64,000 nucleotides of DNA from Nocardioides sp. ChNu-153 (GTDB lineage: Bacteria; Actinomycetota; Actinomycetes; Propionibacteriales; Nocardioidaceae). Positions 24,886-33,454 of this stretch are shown one piece after another (position 1 is the stretch's first letter; the number at the start of each line of letters is the position of its first letter). The notes below the pieces were generated by a model. That model did not search any database. It saw only the letters and a list, made by a program, of their open reading frames with translations, and had not been told where the DNA came from. The position numbers and the translations under genes were made by a program. The stretch spans positions 496,001 to 560,000 of the forward strand of contig NZ_JADEVT010000001.1 in the NCBI RefSeq assembly GCF_030466625.1, read 5' to 3'.

Positions 24886-25253
24886 AGATCACCCGCCCGT
24901 TCTGGCACTACACGTGCGACGACAAGGTGGCAGCCATCCAGGGCGCCGGCGTCGTCGTCCCGGGAACCCCCGACACGGACGGCCCCGGCCGCTACGGCTG
25001 GTTCGCCGACCTCGCCCACCCGGTCCGCGACGCCCTCGGCCTCACCTCGCAGGTCCTGACCTGCGACCGCACCCGGCACCGCTTCCGCGTCACCGACCCC
25101 GACGCGCTCACCCACTGGATCCGCGTCCGCCGCAGCCACCCGTGGGCCCTCGACCTCGAGACCGCCCCGGGCGCCCGGCTCATGCACTGGTGGGTCGCCA
25201 CCGTCCCGGTCCCGGTCATCTACGACCCCATCACGACAGGACCCCGACCATGA
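24882..25253 (+). CDS. Hypothetical phage protein (123 aa), ART-like start
   Basis: Not firmly recognised. The opening FWHYTCDDKVAAIQGAGVVV and the later YGWFADLAH resemble the start of small proteins with an ADP-ribosyltransferase-like or RES-like fold (LYHVT...I..G..L), but key catalytic residues cannot be assigned. It sits between the zinc-finger protein and the methyltransferase and overlaps both by 4 bp. Confidence 0.55.
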   Translation: MKITRPFWHYTCDDKVAAIQGAGVVVPGTPDTDGPGRYGWFADLAHPVRDALGLTSQVLTCDRTRHRFRVTDPDALTHWIRVRRSHPWALDLETAPGARLMHWWVATVPVPVIYDPITTGPRP

Positions 25254-26689
25254 GCGCCCCGCACCACACCGACGAGCGGATCACCGTGCACCACGGCGAC
25301 TGCCTCGATGTCCTCCGCTCCGACACGCTCGGCTACCCCTTCGAGCTCGGCTACGGCCCTCGCCTAGTGCCCGACAACAGCGTCGACGCCGTCGTCACCG
25401 ACCCGCCCTACGGCCTCGGCTTCATGGGCAAGGAGTGGGACAGCGGGAAGTCGTTCGTCGAGCGGAGGGCAGCGAAGTCCAACCACTTCGACCACGTCGG
25501 CGGGAACCACAACCCGGCGAACAGCGCCGACCAGCAGCGCACGCGGCTCCGCGAGAACGCCGCGTTCGGGGCGTGGTGCGAGGAGTGGGCCCGCGAGTGT
25601 CTGCGTGTCCTCAAGCCTGGCGGCCACATGCTGGCGTTCGGCGGCACCCGCACCTGGCACCGGCTCTCGTGCGCTGTGGAGGACGCCGGCTTCGAGGTCC
25701 GCGATTCGATCGCGTGGCTGTACGGCTCCGGGTTCCCAAAGTCGATGAACGTCGCCAAGGCGATCACCGGCACGCAACTGGGGCACGGCAGCAACTCGGG
25801 AGCCATCCGCCGGGCCACGATGGGCAACGAGTACGAGCCGTCTGGCGTCCGAGGCCCCCGCGCCGGCGTGACGCGGCGCAGCGACACCGGCATGGCCAAC
25901 CGGGACCTTCCGCTCACCGAGGACGCCGAACCGTGGACCGGCTGGGGCACCGCGTTGAAGCCTGCCTTCGAGCCGATCGTCGTCGGCCGCAAGCCCCTGG
26001 CGGGGACCGTGGCCGTCAACGTCCTCACCCACGGCACCGGCGCGCTCAACATCGACGCCTGCCGCGTGGGCTCAGACTCCACGCGGCGAAGCAACACCGC
26101 CGAGATGGGCTACCACGGAGGCAACCTCGCGTCGTCGTACAACACCGGCAGCGAGCTGGGGCGTTGGCCCGCGAACGTCGTGCTCGACGAGTCTCAGGCC
26201 GCGGAGCTCGACGAGCAGGCCCCTGAGACGGGGGGCGCTGGGCGTGCGTCGGGACCCTCGCTGCGCGGCGCTACCGACGCGACCGTCGCGTACGGCGGTC
26301 GAGGCGGCTGGGACGGTGAGCCCGCCTACTACGGCGACAGCGGCGGTGCGTCTCGGTTCTTCTACGTGGCCAAGGCCGACCAGTCCGAGCGCGTCCGGGT
26401 CGGCGGCGTCGCCCACCCCACGGTGAAGCCGCTCGACCTGATGCGGTGGCTCGTTCGCCTCGTCAGCCCACCGGGCGGCACGGTCCTCGAACCTTTCGCA
26501 GGCTCCGGGACCACCGTCGAGGCGTGCATCCTCGAGGGCTTCCGCTGCGTCGCGATCGAGCGGGAGGTGGACTACCTCCCGCTGATCCGTCAGCGCATCG
26601 CCCGCCGCCTCGACCCGGTCGCGGCGGTCCGCGGCGCCGGTGGTGACGGCGGCCTGTTCGATTTGCTGGCGCAGGAAGGTCCGTCGTGA
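25250..26689 (+). CDS. Site-specific DNA methyltransferase (N6-adenine/N4-cytosine)
   Basis: The protein has 479 residues. The catalytic motif IV is DPPYGLGFMGKEWD near residue 52 and the SAM motif I is EPFAGSGTTVEA near residue 414, so IV precedes I as in the beta class of amino-methyltransferases. PTVKPLDLMRWLVRLVSPPG immediately before motif I is typical. A long middle region (about 160-340), including LYGSGFPKSMNVAKAI, is the usual variable target-recognition stretch of phage orphan enzymes. No restriction endonuclease partner is adjacent, so it likely protects phage DNA from host restriction. Confidence 0.93.
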   Translation: MSAPHHTDERITVHHGDCLDVLRSDTLGYPFELGYGPRLVPDNSVDAVVTDPPYGLGFMGKEWDSGKSFVERRAAKSNHFDHVGGNHNPANSADQQRTRLRENAAFGAWCEEWARECLRVLKPGGHMLAFGGTRTWHRLSCAVEDAGFEVRDSIAWLYGSGFPKSMNVAKAITGTQLGHGSNSGAIRRATMGNEYEPSGVRGPRAGVTRRSDTGMANRDLPLTEDAEPWTGWGTALKPAFEPIVVGRKPLAGTVAVNVLTHGTGALNIDACRVGSDSTRRSNTAEMGYHGGNLASSYNTGSELGRWPANVVLDESQAAELDEQAPETGGAGRASGPSLRGATDATVAYGGRGGWDGEPAYYGDSGGASRFFYVAKADQSERVRVGGVAHPTVKPLDLMRWLVRLVSPPGGTVLEPFAGSGTTVEACILEGFRCVAIEREVDYLPLIRQRIARRLDPVAAVRGAGGDGGLFDLLAQEGPS

Positions 26690-26973
26690 AGCGCTACGAC
26701 GGCGGCGTGTTCCCGGCGTGGATGGGCGCCCCGGGCCGTCCCTGCGGCACCGGCAACCCGGAGGACTGGTTCACGCGCCTCGAGGCGGCCGGCACCCCCA
26801 ACCCCACCCAAGTCGCGGCCGCCCGCGCCCGAGCCGCGGCGCTGTGTGCTGGCTGCCCGGTCCTCACCGAGTGCCGCGACCACGCGCTCGCCGCCCCCGG
26901 CCTCGAAGGCATCTGGGGCGGCACCACGCCCCTGCAGCGCCGAGAGGCCCGTACACGAGAGGAGGCGTCGTGA
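26686..26973 (+). CDS. WhiB-family iron-sulfur regulator
   Basis: The protein has 95 residues. Four cysteines in the WhiB pattern (GRPCGTG, then LCAGCPVLTEC) would bind a 4Fe-4S cluster; GIWGGTTPLQRRE is the Wbl beta-turn G[VI]WGG motif followed by a basic tail that contacts DNA or sigma factor. WhiB-like proteins are restricted to actinobacteria and their phages, where TM4 WhiBTM4 blocks host WhiB2. It may redirect host transcription or cell division. GTG start overlaps the methyltransferase stop. Confidence 0.93.
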   Translation: MKRYDGGVFPAWMGAPGRPCGTGNPEDWFTRLEAAGTPNPTQVAAARARAAALCAGCPVLTECRDHALAAPGLEGIWGGTTPLQRREARTREEAS

Positions 26974-27845
26974 ACCCCGACGACCCCCGCCACGGCACCT
27001 ACGCGGGCGCCTGCCAGCACCAGCGAGACGGCGAGCGGGTGGAGGACTGCCCGCCCTGCCTCAACGCCCGCCGCGTCTACCACCGGCGCCGCGGGAAGCT
27101 CCGCACGATGGGCCGCCCGGGCTACCTCGAGGTCACCGCCGGGCACCTCGCGAAGATCACCAACGCCCGCGCCTCCGGGATGTCGGCGCAGCAGGTCGCG
27201 GACGCCATCGGGTTCGACCTCACCGCCCTTCTCCGCATCACGAACGCGGGGGAGGGCTACAGGGTCCGCGCGGCCACCTGGCAGCTTCTCGACCAGTGGC
27301 GTCCCCACCCGCCGACGGTCACCGGCGTGGGGATCCTCCGCCGCCTCCGGGCCCTCACGTGGATGGGCTGGTCCGCCGGGCAGCTCTCGGCCCGGTTCGG
27401 GATCCACGAGCAGACCATCACCGAGGGCCTCAACCTCTCCCGCACCGTCTGGCACGAGCACACCACCACACGGGTCGTTGAGGGCTACTCCCGCCTGTGG
27501 CAGACCCCGCCCCCCACGGGCACCTCGCGGGAGAAGGCGGCCGCGACCCGGCTGCGGCGCGTCGCCCGCGAACGCGGCTACGTCCCGGGCGCAGCCTGGG
27601 ACAACATCGACGACGCCACCGAGACCCCCAAGGGGATCGGATTCGACCACCACGGCGACGTCGACGAGGTCAAGGTCGCCCGCATCGTCGACGGCGACTT
27701 CCACCTCGCCGCCACAACCGCGGAGCGCCGCGAGGTCTGCGCCCGATGGGCCACCACCGGCCGCCCGTTCGCAGAGCTGGCGCGCGGCACCGGCTGGAAG
27801 ATCGAGCGGTACTTCCGCCCCGAGCTCACCGAGGGGGCCGCGTGA
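26970..27845 (+). CDS. HTH-containing phage protein (291 aa)
   Basis: A Cys/His N-terminus (CQHQRDGERVEDCPPC) suggests a zinc site, then two regions look like helix-turn-helix units: MSAQQVADAIGFDLTALLRI and WMGWSAGQLSARFGIHEQTI. The C-terminal part (ERREVCARWATTGRPFAELA) contains a third possible HTH. This resembles actinophage proteins placed just after WhiB, of unknown function. The GTG start overlaps the WhiB stop as GTGA. Confidence 0.65.
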   Translation: MNPDDPRHGTYAGACQHQRDGERVEDCPPCLNARRVYHRRRGKLRTMGRPGYLEVTAGHLAKITNARASGMSAQQVADAIGFDLTALLRITNAGEGYRVRAATWQLLDQWRPHPPTVTGVGILRRLRALTWMGWSAGQLSARFGIHEQTITEGLNLSRTVWHEHTTTRVVEGYSRLWQTPPPTGTSREKAAATRLRRVARERGYVPGAAWDNIDDATETPKGIGFDHHGDVDEVKVARIVDGDFHLAATTAERREVCARWATTGRPFAELARGTGWKIERYFRPELTEGAA

Positions 27846-28000
27846 CCGACGAACTCCACGAGGCCATCTACACCGAGGAGGGCGGCGGGACGGTGGTGAC
27901 CTGCTCCTGCGGGTGGCTGCAGTGGCACCCGAGCGACCCGTCCGCGCGCAGGGCAGCGGCCGACCACCGGCGCAGCAAAACGCCGAGCGGAAGCCCGTGA
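27842..28000 (+). CDS. Tiny hypothetical protein (52 aa)
   Basis: Not recognised. It contains VVTCSCGWLQWHP, half of a zinc knuckle with a His further on (ADHRR). Overlaps the upstream gene by 4 bp. Confidence 0.5.
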   Translation: MTDELHEAIYTEEGGGTVVTCSCGWLQWHPSDPSARRAAADHRRSKTPSGSP

Positions 28001-28059
28001 GTGTCGGAGCCCGCCGCCACACTCCGGGCACCGCACAGTCGCCACGAAGGAGCCCCCCG

Positions 28060-28854
28060 ATGAGCGAGCGCACCACCATCCCGAAGCGTGTCCGGTTCGC
28101 CGTGATGACCCGCGACGGGTTCCGCTGCTACTACTGCGGCACCGGCCGCGACGACGGCGCGAAGCTCACCATCGACCACGTCGTACCGGTCGCCCTCGGC
28201 GGCGACGACGACCCCGGCAACCTTGTCACCGCCTGCGAGCCGTGCAACAGCGGGAAGTCGTCGGTGCCACTCGACGCACCCCAGGTCGAGGCCATCGCCG
28301 AAGACGCGCTGCGCTGGTCAGTCGCTATGCAGCAAGCAACCTCCGAGGCCCGCGCCCAGCGGGTGGACCTGAACGTCTGCCTCGAGGTGTGGTCGACGCG
28401 GTGGAACGACTGGGGCTACACGGCCGCGGACGGTGAACGCGTCCGTATCCCGCTGCCGGGCGACTGGCAGCCCAGCGTCCGCAACATCCTCGAGTGCGGC
28501 GCCGACATCGACACGCTCGTCGAGCTGATCGACGTCGCCATGACCTCGAAGGCCAAGGACACGTTCCGCTACTGGTGCGGATGCGCCTGGAACCACGTGC
28601 GCGCCCTCCAGGACCGCGCCAAGGAGATCCTCGCCGAACCGACCAGCGACCCGCAGTGGTCGCCCGAGTACTCGACCGACGACCTCGTCCGCGAGGCGTA
28701 CTGGGAAGGCCACGTCGCCGGCTACGACGCCGGACACCAGGACGGCTGGGAGGGCGGCATCAAGTTCGGCCGCCACGGCCGCGACGTCGACAACGACGCC
28801 CGCCCCGAGCCCGTCCGCCTCGACCAGATCCTCGCCATCCCGAAGGAGCCCTGA
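28060..28854 (+). CDS. HNH endonuclease-domain protein (264 aa)
   Basis: The N-terminal 65 residues form a full HNH domain: RDGFRCYYCG, LTIDHVVPVALGG, DDPGNLVTACEPCNSGKS, with both CxxC zinc pairs. The remaining 200 residues are helical, contain a WCGCAW segment and end acidic; they are not recognised. I use ATG 28060, 7 nt after AAGGAG; an in-frame GTG at 27997 overlapping the previous stop is possible. Lying before the initiator-like gene, it may act in replication or recombination. Confidence 0.85.
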   Translation: MSERTTIPKRVRFAVMTRDGFRCYYCGTGRDDGAKLTIDHVVPVALGGDDDPGNLVTACEPCNSGKSSVPLDAPQVEAIAEDALRWSVAMQQATSEARAQRVDLNVCLEVWSTRWNDWGYTAADGERVRIPLPGDWQPSVRNILECGADIDTLVELIDVAMTSKAKDTFRYWCGCAWNHVRALQDRAKEILAEPTSDPQWSPEYSTDDLVREAYWEGHVAGYDAGHQDGWEGGIKFGRHGRDVDNDARPEPVRLDQILAIPKEP

Positions 28855-29807
28855 TGCCACGAATCCGCTCGGTGAAGCCCGAGTTCTGGACCCACTTCCC
28901 GACCGCCCGCCTCTCCCGCGACGCCCGCCTGCTCTACATCGGCCTGTGGAACTTCGCCGACGAGCACGCCCGCCTCGCCGGCGACCCGCGCTTCGTGAAG
29001 GGCCAGGTGTTCCCCTACGACGACGACCTCGACGCCACCGGCGTGGACGCGCTGCTCGACGAGCTGGAGGCCGCGGGGAAGGTCGAGCGGTACAACGTCG
29101 ACGGTGCCCCGTTCCTCGTCCTGCCGGGCCTCGGCCAGCACCAGCGCCTCGAGCCGGGGAAGGTCCCGTCCCGACTCCCGGGACCCGAACAGGGGCACCG
29201 CCCGGGCCGACCAGCGCGCCGCGCGGACTCGTCTGCGCGGGACTCGGACGAGTCGCCGCCGGACCCAGACCCACACCCTGTGGATAACCCGAAAACCGAA
29301 CACGACGAGGCATCTGCCCAGGTCAGAGGCCAGTCTGCGCGCCGCGCAGATGAGTCCGCGCGAGACGCCGACTCATCTGCGCTTCTTTATGTAGCAGGGA
29401 GCATGGAGCATGTAGCAGGGAGCATGGGTGCTGCTGCGGCAGCACCGCGCGAGCGCGCGCACGACGAGCCGCCGCCGCTGCTGCCGCCCGCGGTCGAGAT
29501 CCTCCGAGCCCAGCTCGACGCCCGGAAGCTGACCGTCCGCTGGGACAAGCTCGACGCCTCCGCGCTCGCCGAGGTCGAAGCCCTCATCGACCTCCACGGC
29601 GACGGTCCCCTCGTCCGAGCCGCCGTCCAGTCCTACCGCCCCGACAGCCCGCCCGCGTTCGCGCAGGCGTGGCTGAAGTCGTGGCGGGCCTTGCCCGCAC
29701 CTGGCCACCTGCTGCGTGTCGCCGACCCCGCATGCACCGAGCCCGGCCACACAGGCACCACCCGCTACTGCGTCCAGTGCGCAGCCGAACAGAAGGCAGC
29801 CCGATGA
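28854..29807 (+). CDS. Replication initiator-like protein with internal origin
   Basis: The protein has 317 residues. The N-terminal domain (MPRIRSVKPEFW, RDARLLYIGLWNFADEHARL) is the winged-helix type common in phage replisome-organiser proteins. The centre (about 115-210) is low-complexity with runs such as RRADSSARDSDESP and a duplicated VAGSMEH/VAGSMGA. The C-terminal part (VEILRAQLDARKLTV, then WLKSWRAL) ends in a short Cys/His tail. The middle coincides with a DnaA box and inverted repeats (29221-29430), as in lambda gene O, where origin iterons lie inside the initiator. No helicase loader is recognised next to it. Confidence 0.75.
   Translation: MPRIRSVKPEFWTHFPTARLSRDARLLYIGLWNFADEHARLAGDPRFVKGQVFPYDDDLDATGVDALLDELEAAGKVERYNVDGAPFLVLPGLGQHQRLEPGKVPSRLPGPEQGHRPGRPARRADSSARDSDESPPDPDPHPVDNPKTEHDEASAQVRGQSARRADESARDADSSALLYVAGSMEHVAGSMGAAAAAPRERAHDEPPPLLPPAVEILRAQLDARKLTVRWDKLDASALAEVEALIDLHGDGPLVRAAVQSYRPDSPPAFAQAWLKSWRALPAPGHLLRVADPACTEPGHTGTTRYCVQCAAEQKAAR
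29221..29430. other. Candidate phage replication origin inside the initiator gene
   Basis: A perfect DnaA box (TGTGGATAA, 29279-29287, the complement of TTATCCACA) is followed by a 13-bp perfect inverted repeat GCGCAGATGAGTC (29344-29356 and 29370-29382, 13-nt spacer). GACTCGTCTGCGCG near 29226 is a third relative and GACTCG-GA-CGAGTC (29241-29254) a palindrome. A short AT-rich patch (CTTCTTTATG) and two 21-bp direct repeats starting ATGTAGCAGGGAGCATGG (29389, 29410) complete the cluster. Confidence 0.6.
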
Positions 29808-30496
29808 CCCGACCCCTCGTCTTCGTCGACACGGAGCCCACCTCGCTCGACCCGTCCCGCCGCCCGTGGGAGGTGTGCCTGATCCGCCGCGCCCCCGACA
29901 GCACCGAGCGCACCACCTGGGTGATGGTCGAGGACGTCGACCTCGCCTACGCCGACCCCGACTCGCTCCGCATCGGCGGCTTCTACGACCGCCACCCGGC
30001 CGGCTCCGGCCTCGCGGTCGTCCAGCGACCAGGCCCGTGCCGCCTCGAGGTCCTCCGCGAGGACCGCCTGGCCCGCATGGTGGAGCGCGAGACCCGCGGC
30101 GCCACCCTGGTCGGGGTCAACCCCGGCTTCGACGTGCACGTGCTCGACAAGATGCTCCGCCGCCACCGCTTGGCGCCGGCGTGGCACTACTGGCCGGTCG
30201 ACGTGAAGTCGATGGCGATCGGGGCGCTCCACGCCCGGGGGCTCGACGACCTCCCCGACTCCTCCGACGCGCTCGCCGAGCTGTGCGGCGTGACCCCTGT
30301 CCCGCCCGCGATGCGCCACACCGCGATGGGCGACGCGACGTGGGCCCGCGACTGGTACGACCGGCTCGCCACCGGCCGCGGGTGGGCGGTGGGAGAGAAC
30401 CCGCACACCGAGCCGCACCTGTGCGACCCGACCCCACCGCCGTTCATCGCGGACCCTCGCGTCCTCGATGGCGGGCGGAAGGCAGCGGGCCGGTGA
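29804..30496 (+). CDS. DnaQ-like 3'-5' exonuclease
   Basis: The protein has 230 residues and matches the DEDDh exonuclease family. Exo I is VFVDTEPTSLDP, Exo II lies in LVGVNPGFDVHVLDKML and Exo III in MRHTAMGDATWARDW, with the His and Asp of the DEDDh set. Typical roles are proofreading, DNA repair or nucleotide recycling during phage replication. The ATG overlaps the stop of the initiator-like gene (ATGA). The C-terminal 40 residues are a polar tail. Confidence 0.85.
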   Translation: MTRPLVFVDTEPTSLDPSRRPWEVCLIRRAPDSTERTTWVMVEDVDLAYADPDSLRIGGFYDRHPAGSGLAVVQRPGPCRLEVLREDRLARMVERETRGATLVGVNPGFDVHVLDKMLRRHRLAPAWHYWPVDVKSMAIGALHARGLDDLPDSSDALAELCGVTPVPPAMRHTAMGDATWARDWYDRLATGRGWAVGENPHTEPHLCDPTPPPFIADPRVLDGGRKAAGR

Positions 30497-31005
30497 GCCT
30501 GCGCCATACCGCGCTGGTGCGCCGCACGGAACTGCGGCGCACCGAGCTGGCCCGGACTGCCCCGATGCAGCGGTCGCGGGAGAAGCGCCTGAGCCGGGCG
30601 CAGACGGCCGGGAAGGCGCCGCGGGACACCGGGCCCTCCACGAACGTCCGCCGGGTCGTGCTGGGCCGCGCGGACGGCTGCTGCGAGGTGTGCGGCCGGC
30701 AGCTGTACGGCGACGACGGGTGGGGGTCGTTCCCGCACTCGTTCCACCACCGCCGGCCGCGGGGGATGGGCGGCACCAGCCGGGCGGACGCGAACAGCCC
30801 TGCGAACCTGCTGCTGGTGTGCGGGTCGGCGACGACCCCGGACGGCTGCCACGCCCTCATCGAGACCCAGCGCGTCCTCGCGCTCTCGACCGGCTGGCTG
30901 CTCCGCCAGGACGAGGACCCGCTGCAGGTCGCCGTCGTGCTCCACGCCTACCCGGGCGAGCGCACGTACCTCCACCACGACGGCGGCGTCAGGCCCGCAG
31001 CATGA
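30493..31005 (+). CDS. HNH endonuclease-domain protein (170 aa)
   Basis: A very basic N-terminus rich in Arg and Leu precedes the HNH fold: CCEVCGRQLYG, SFPHSFHHRRPRGMGG and NLLLVCGSATTPDGCHALIE. Both zinc CxxC pairs and the catalytic HH are present. Likely a phage recombination or packaging nuclease or a homing enzyme; the context gives no decision. Overlaps the exonuclease gene and the ASCH gene by 4 bp each. Confidence 0.82.
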   Translation: MSLRHTALVRRTELRRTELARTAPMQRSREKRLSRAQTAGKAPRDTGPSTNVRRVVLGRADGCCEVCGRQLYGDDGWGSFPHSFHHRRPRGMGGTSRADANSPANLLLVCGSATTPDGCHALIETQRVLALSTGWLLRQDEDPLQVAVVLHAYPGERTYLHHDGGVRPAA

Positions 31006-31505
31006 AGGCCCTCACCGTCCGCCAGCCGTTCGCCGGCGCCATCGCGTCGGGCGAGAAGACGATCGAGAACCGCACCACCAGGTGGTCCCACCGCGGCCCC
31101 CTCGCGATCCACGCCGGCTCCCGCCCAGACGCCGAGTGGGCGTTCGACATGGTCGAGCGCCTCACCGGCCGCCCCGTCCCCAACCCCGGGGTCCCGCGCT
31201 GCGCGCCGCGGTGGCGCATGTCCGCGGTCATCGCCGTCGTCGACCTGGTCGACGCCCACGACGAGACCGAGTGCCGCCTCGGCTGCTCCCCGTGGGCCAT
31301 GCGCGCGGTCGACCTCTGCGCCGACCACCGCAAGGGCCGCTGCTCCACCACCCACCGGCCCGCCTGGCACTACGAGCTCGCCAACGCCCGGCTGCTGCCG
31401 GTCCCCATCCAGGCCGACGGAGCGCTCGGCCTCTGGACCCTCCGACCGGACCTCGCCGTCCGCGTCGCCCGACACATCGACCTCACCCTCGAGGAGACCC
31501 CGTGA
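31002..31505 (+). CDS. ASCH-domain protein
   Basis: The 167-residue protein starts with the ASCH pattern MKALTVRQPFAGAIASGEKT, IENRTTRW and RGPLAIHAG, then SAVIAVVDLVDAH. ASCH domains resemble PUA and are thought to bind RNA or modified nucleic acid. Cysteines (CRLGCSPW, CADHRKGRC) insert a possible zinc site near the middle. Phage ASCH proteins lie with nucleic-acid-modifying genes, as here. Confidence 0.85.
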   Translation: MKALTVRQPFAGAIASGEKTIENRTTRWSHRGPLAIHAGSRPDAEWAFDMVERLTGRPVPNPGVPRCAPRWRMSAVIAVVDLVDAHDETECRLGCSPWAMRAVDLCADHRKGRCSTTHRPAWHYELANARLLPVPIQADGALGLWTLRPDLAVRVARHIDLTLEETP

Positions 31506-32044
31506 TCCCGCACCGCGCCATCTGGCACACCGACGACGTGCTCGTCACCGACAGCTACGACCGCATCGGCACCACGCTGGCCGACGCCATCCGCCGCTGG
31601 CTGACCGAGCACCACATCCCCGACGACGTCCCGCTCGACGCCTCGTGGCCCGCCCCGTTCCCGGACGCCGTACTCGCCGAGCCCGGCGCGCACGAGTGCC
31701 CGACGTGCGGCCACGACCCGAACGCGGAGCTGCGGGAGCAGTACTCCACCACCGACGCGGGGGTCGTCTACCCCTTCGTGGAGGACGAGGTCTGCAACGT
31801 CACCGGCTTCGGCCACCAGCCCAAGGCCGCCTTCGCCGAGGCGGTCAACCGCTGGGACCGCGTCGTCGGCGGCGTCGAACTTGCCGACGGAAACGCGGGG
31901 TGGACGGCCGCCCACGTCAGCCACAAGTGGGCGCTCGCGTTCGAGGACGAGCACTTCTGGAACCGCGACCCGAGGACCGGCGAGCCGATCACCGGGGCCA
32001 CGCCGGGCGCGTTCCCGATCACGACGCTCTGGGGCCAGCGGTGA
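31502..32044 (+). CDS. Hypothetical phage protein (180 aa)
   Basis: Not recognised. One CPTCG motif may hold half a zinc site; aromatic residues are frequent in the C-terminal part (WTAAHVSHKWALAFEDEHFW). The GTG start overlaps the ASCH stop by 4 bp. Confidence 0.55.
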   Translation: MIPHRAIWHTDDVLVTDSYDRIGTTLADAIRRWLTEHHIPDDVPLDASWPAPFPDAVLAEPGAHECPTCGHDPNAELREQYSTTDAGVVYPFVEDEVCNVTGFGHQPKAAFAEAVNRWDRVVGGVELADGNAGWTAAHVSHKWALAFEDEHFWNRDPRTGEPITGATPGAFPITTLWGQR

Positions 32045-32388
32045 GCGGCGACATCCTGGCCGCGATCGAAGGGGCCCTCGACGACTGGGAGACCAGCCCC
32101 GACGCCATGCGGTGGACACCCGACCCGCCGCCGACTCAGCCGACGTCCGTCCTCGGACCGCGCATCGCGAGCCGCGCGGTCACCTTCCGGGTGCACGTCG
32201 ACCTGAGCCCGTTCATCACTGCCGTGACCGAGGCGGCCCGAGCCATGGCGGCCCTGATGGCCGGCCTGCACATCGACCCCCTCTCCGGGGTCGCGCGCCC
32301 CGTCGACACCCACCACCCGCGCCCGTTGCCGATCGACGGTGCGGCGTACCACCGCCGGCGCCGAGCCCGCACCAGGAGGACCCGATGA
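32041..32388 (+). CDS. Hypothetical phage protein (115 aa)
   Basis: Not recognised. The middle contains an amphipathic helix (ITAVTEAARAMAALMAGLHI) and the C-terminus is very basic (YHRRRRARTRRTR), suggesting nucleic-acid contact. Overlaps both neighbours by 4 bp. Confidence 0.5.
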   Translation: MSGDILAAIEGALDDWETSPDAMRWTPDPPPTQPTSVLGPRIASRAVTFRVHVDLSPFITAVTEAARAMAALMAGLHIDPLSGVARPVDTHHPRPLPIDGAAYHRRRRARTRRTR

Positions 32389-32957
32389 CTCTCCACACCC
32401 GAGTGATGATCACCAGCCCCGGGGTCCGCGCTGCCGACGCGTTCCTCCGCATGCGCCAGCTCATCGGCGCCGGCGAGCAGTACGACGCGCGGACCTCACC
32501 GCACGGCCTGCACATGGACCTCGGACAGGGCCTTCCCGCTCTCCTGTGGGTCGACCACCGGGACGGTGACCTGATCCCGGCCGAGACCTGCGACGAGTAC
32601 TGCGATGCGTTCTGCGACACCACCGACGCCGAGCGTTACTGCCTCCGGTTGCACGACCCGGCCGGCTACGTCCTGGTCCACTTCGACACGGGCTACGGCT
32701 ACACCGCGGTCAACGGCGCGGGGTGCCGCGACCTGCACGCGTGGCTGGTGCGCGAGTTCGGGGCGTGGCTCGATGACCGCGGCGCGACGTGGCGCTGGTA
32801 CGACGAGTCCGGTGACGGGTGGCTGCCGAGCAGCACGCCGTGGGGGACGGGCTACGAGTGGCACGCGGGAGACGCTGACCGCGGTGCGCTGACGGCTGCA
32901 GATCACGAGCGGTCGGAGCGCAACCGGCGGGACAACCTGCTGCGGCGGTCGGCGTGA
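32385..32957 (+). CDS. Hypothetical phage protein (190 aa)
   Basis: Not recognised as a family. Strand-rich, with an acidic, Cys-containing loop (CDEYCDAFCDTTDAERYCLRL) and a Gly/Tyr-rich HFDTGYGYTAVNGAGC segment followed by WLVREFGAWLDDRGATWRWY. It overlaps both neighbours by 4 bp. Confidence 0.55.
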   Translation: MTLHTRVMITSPGVRAADAFLRMRQLIGAGEQYDARTSPHGLHMDLGQGLPALLWVDHRDGDLIPAETCDEYCDAFCDTTDAERYCLRLHDPAGYVLVHFDTGYGYTAVNGAGCRDLHAWLVREFGAWLDDRGATWRWYDESGDGWLPSSTPWGTGYEWHAGDADRGALTAADHERSERNRRDNLLRRSA

Positions 32958-33454
32958 TCCGCCCCGAGACCGAAGACAGCCGGGATGTGGTGGCCGCGGC
33001 TGACTCCATCGAGCCAGGCAAGGGCGCCCACCTGAGCGCCAAGGAGGTGCGAGAGCTGGAGCAGTACGTCAACGCGGTGCGTGAGCGCCTGCACCTCACG
33101 CACTGGACAGTCTGGATCGCTGCCGACCCCGCTGAGGAAGGCGTGCACGCCTCGGTGCACCCGACCGAGGGCCGGTTCATCGCGATGATCTACTTCGCGA
33201 CCGACTGGCGTGACCAGCCCGAGGACATCCTCCGCAACACCATCACGCACGAGCTGCTGCACCTCGTGCACCGCGACCAGACCGACACGATCCGGTGCGC
33301 GCTCCAGGACTCCGGCTACCTCCCCGAGAAGGCGTTCACGCTCCTGTGGCGGGCGTTCGCTCTCCACACCGAGGCCATGGTCGACCACCTCGCGGGCGTG
33401 CTCGCTCCGACGATGCCGCCCGCCCCCACGCCGTCACGAGAGGCCCACGCATGA
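32954..33454 (+). CDS. HELLH zinc-peptidase-like protein
   Basis: The protein has 166 residues. A gluzincin-type motif ITHELLHLVHRD sits at about residue 100, preceded by FIAMIYFATDW, resembling the phage and plasmid SprT/ImmA-like or minimal metallopeptidase families. The third zinc ligand is not certain; a later E or H (LHTEAMVDH) could serve. Substrate unknown. Overlaps the neighbouring genes by 4 bp. Confidence 0.72.
   Translation: MIRPETEDSRDVVAAADSIEPGKGAHLSAKEVRELEQYVNAVRERLHLTHWTVWIAADPAEEGVHASVHPTEGRFIAMIYFATDWRDQPEDILRNTITHELLHLVHRDQTDTIRCALQDSGYLPEKAFTLLWRAFALHTEAMVDHLAGVLAPTMPPAPTPSREAHA

Noticed and set aside
27997..28059. An N-terminal extension of the HNH protein from GTG 27997
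   Set aside because: The ATG at 28060 has an AAGGAG site at proper distance, and the added 21 residues are not protein-like; it remains a minor alternative.
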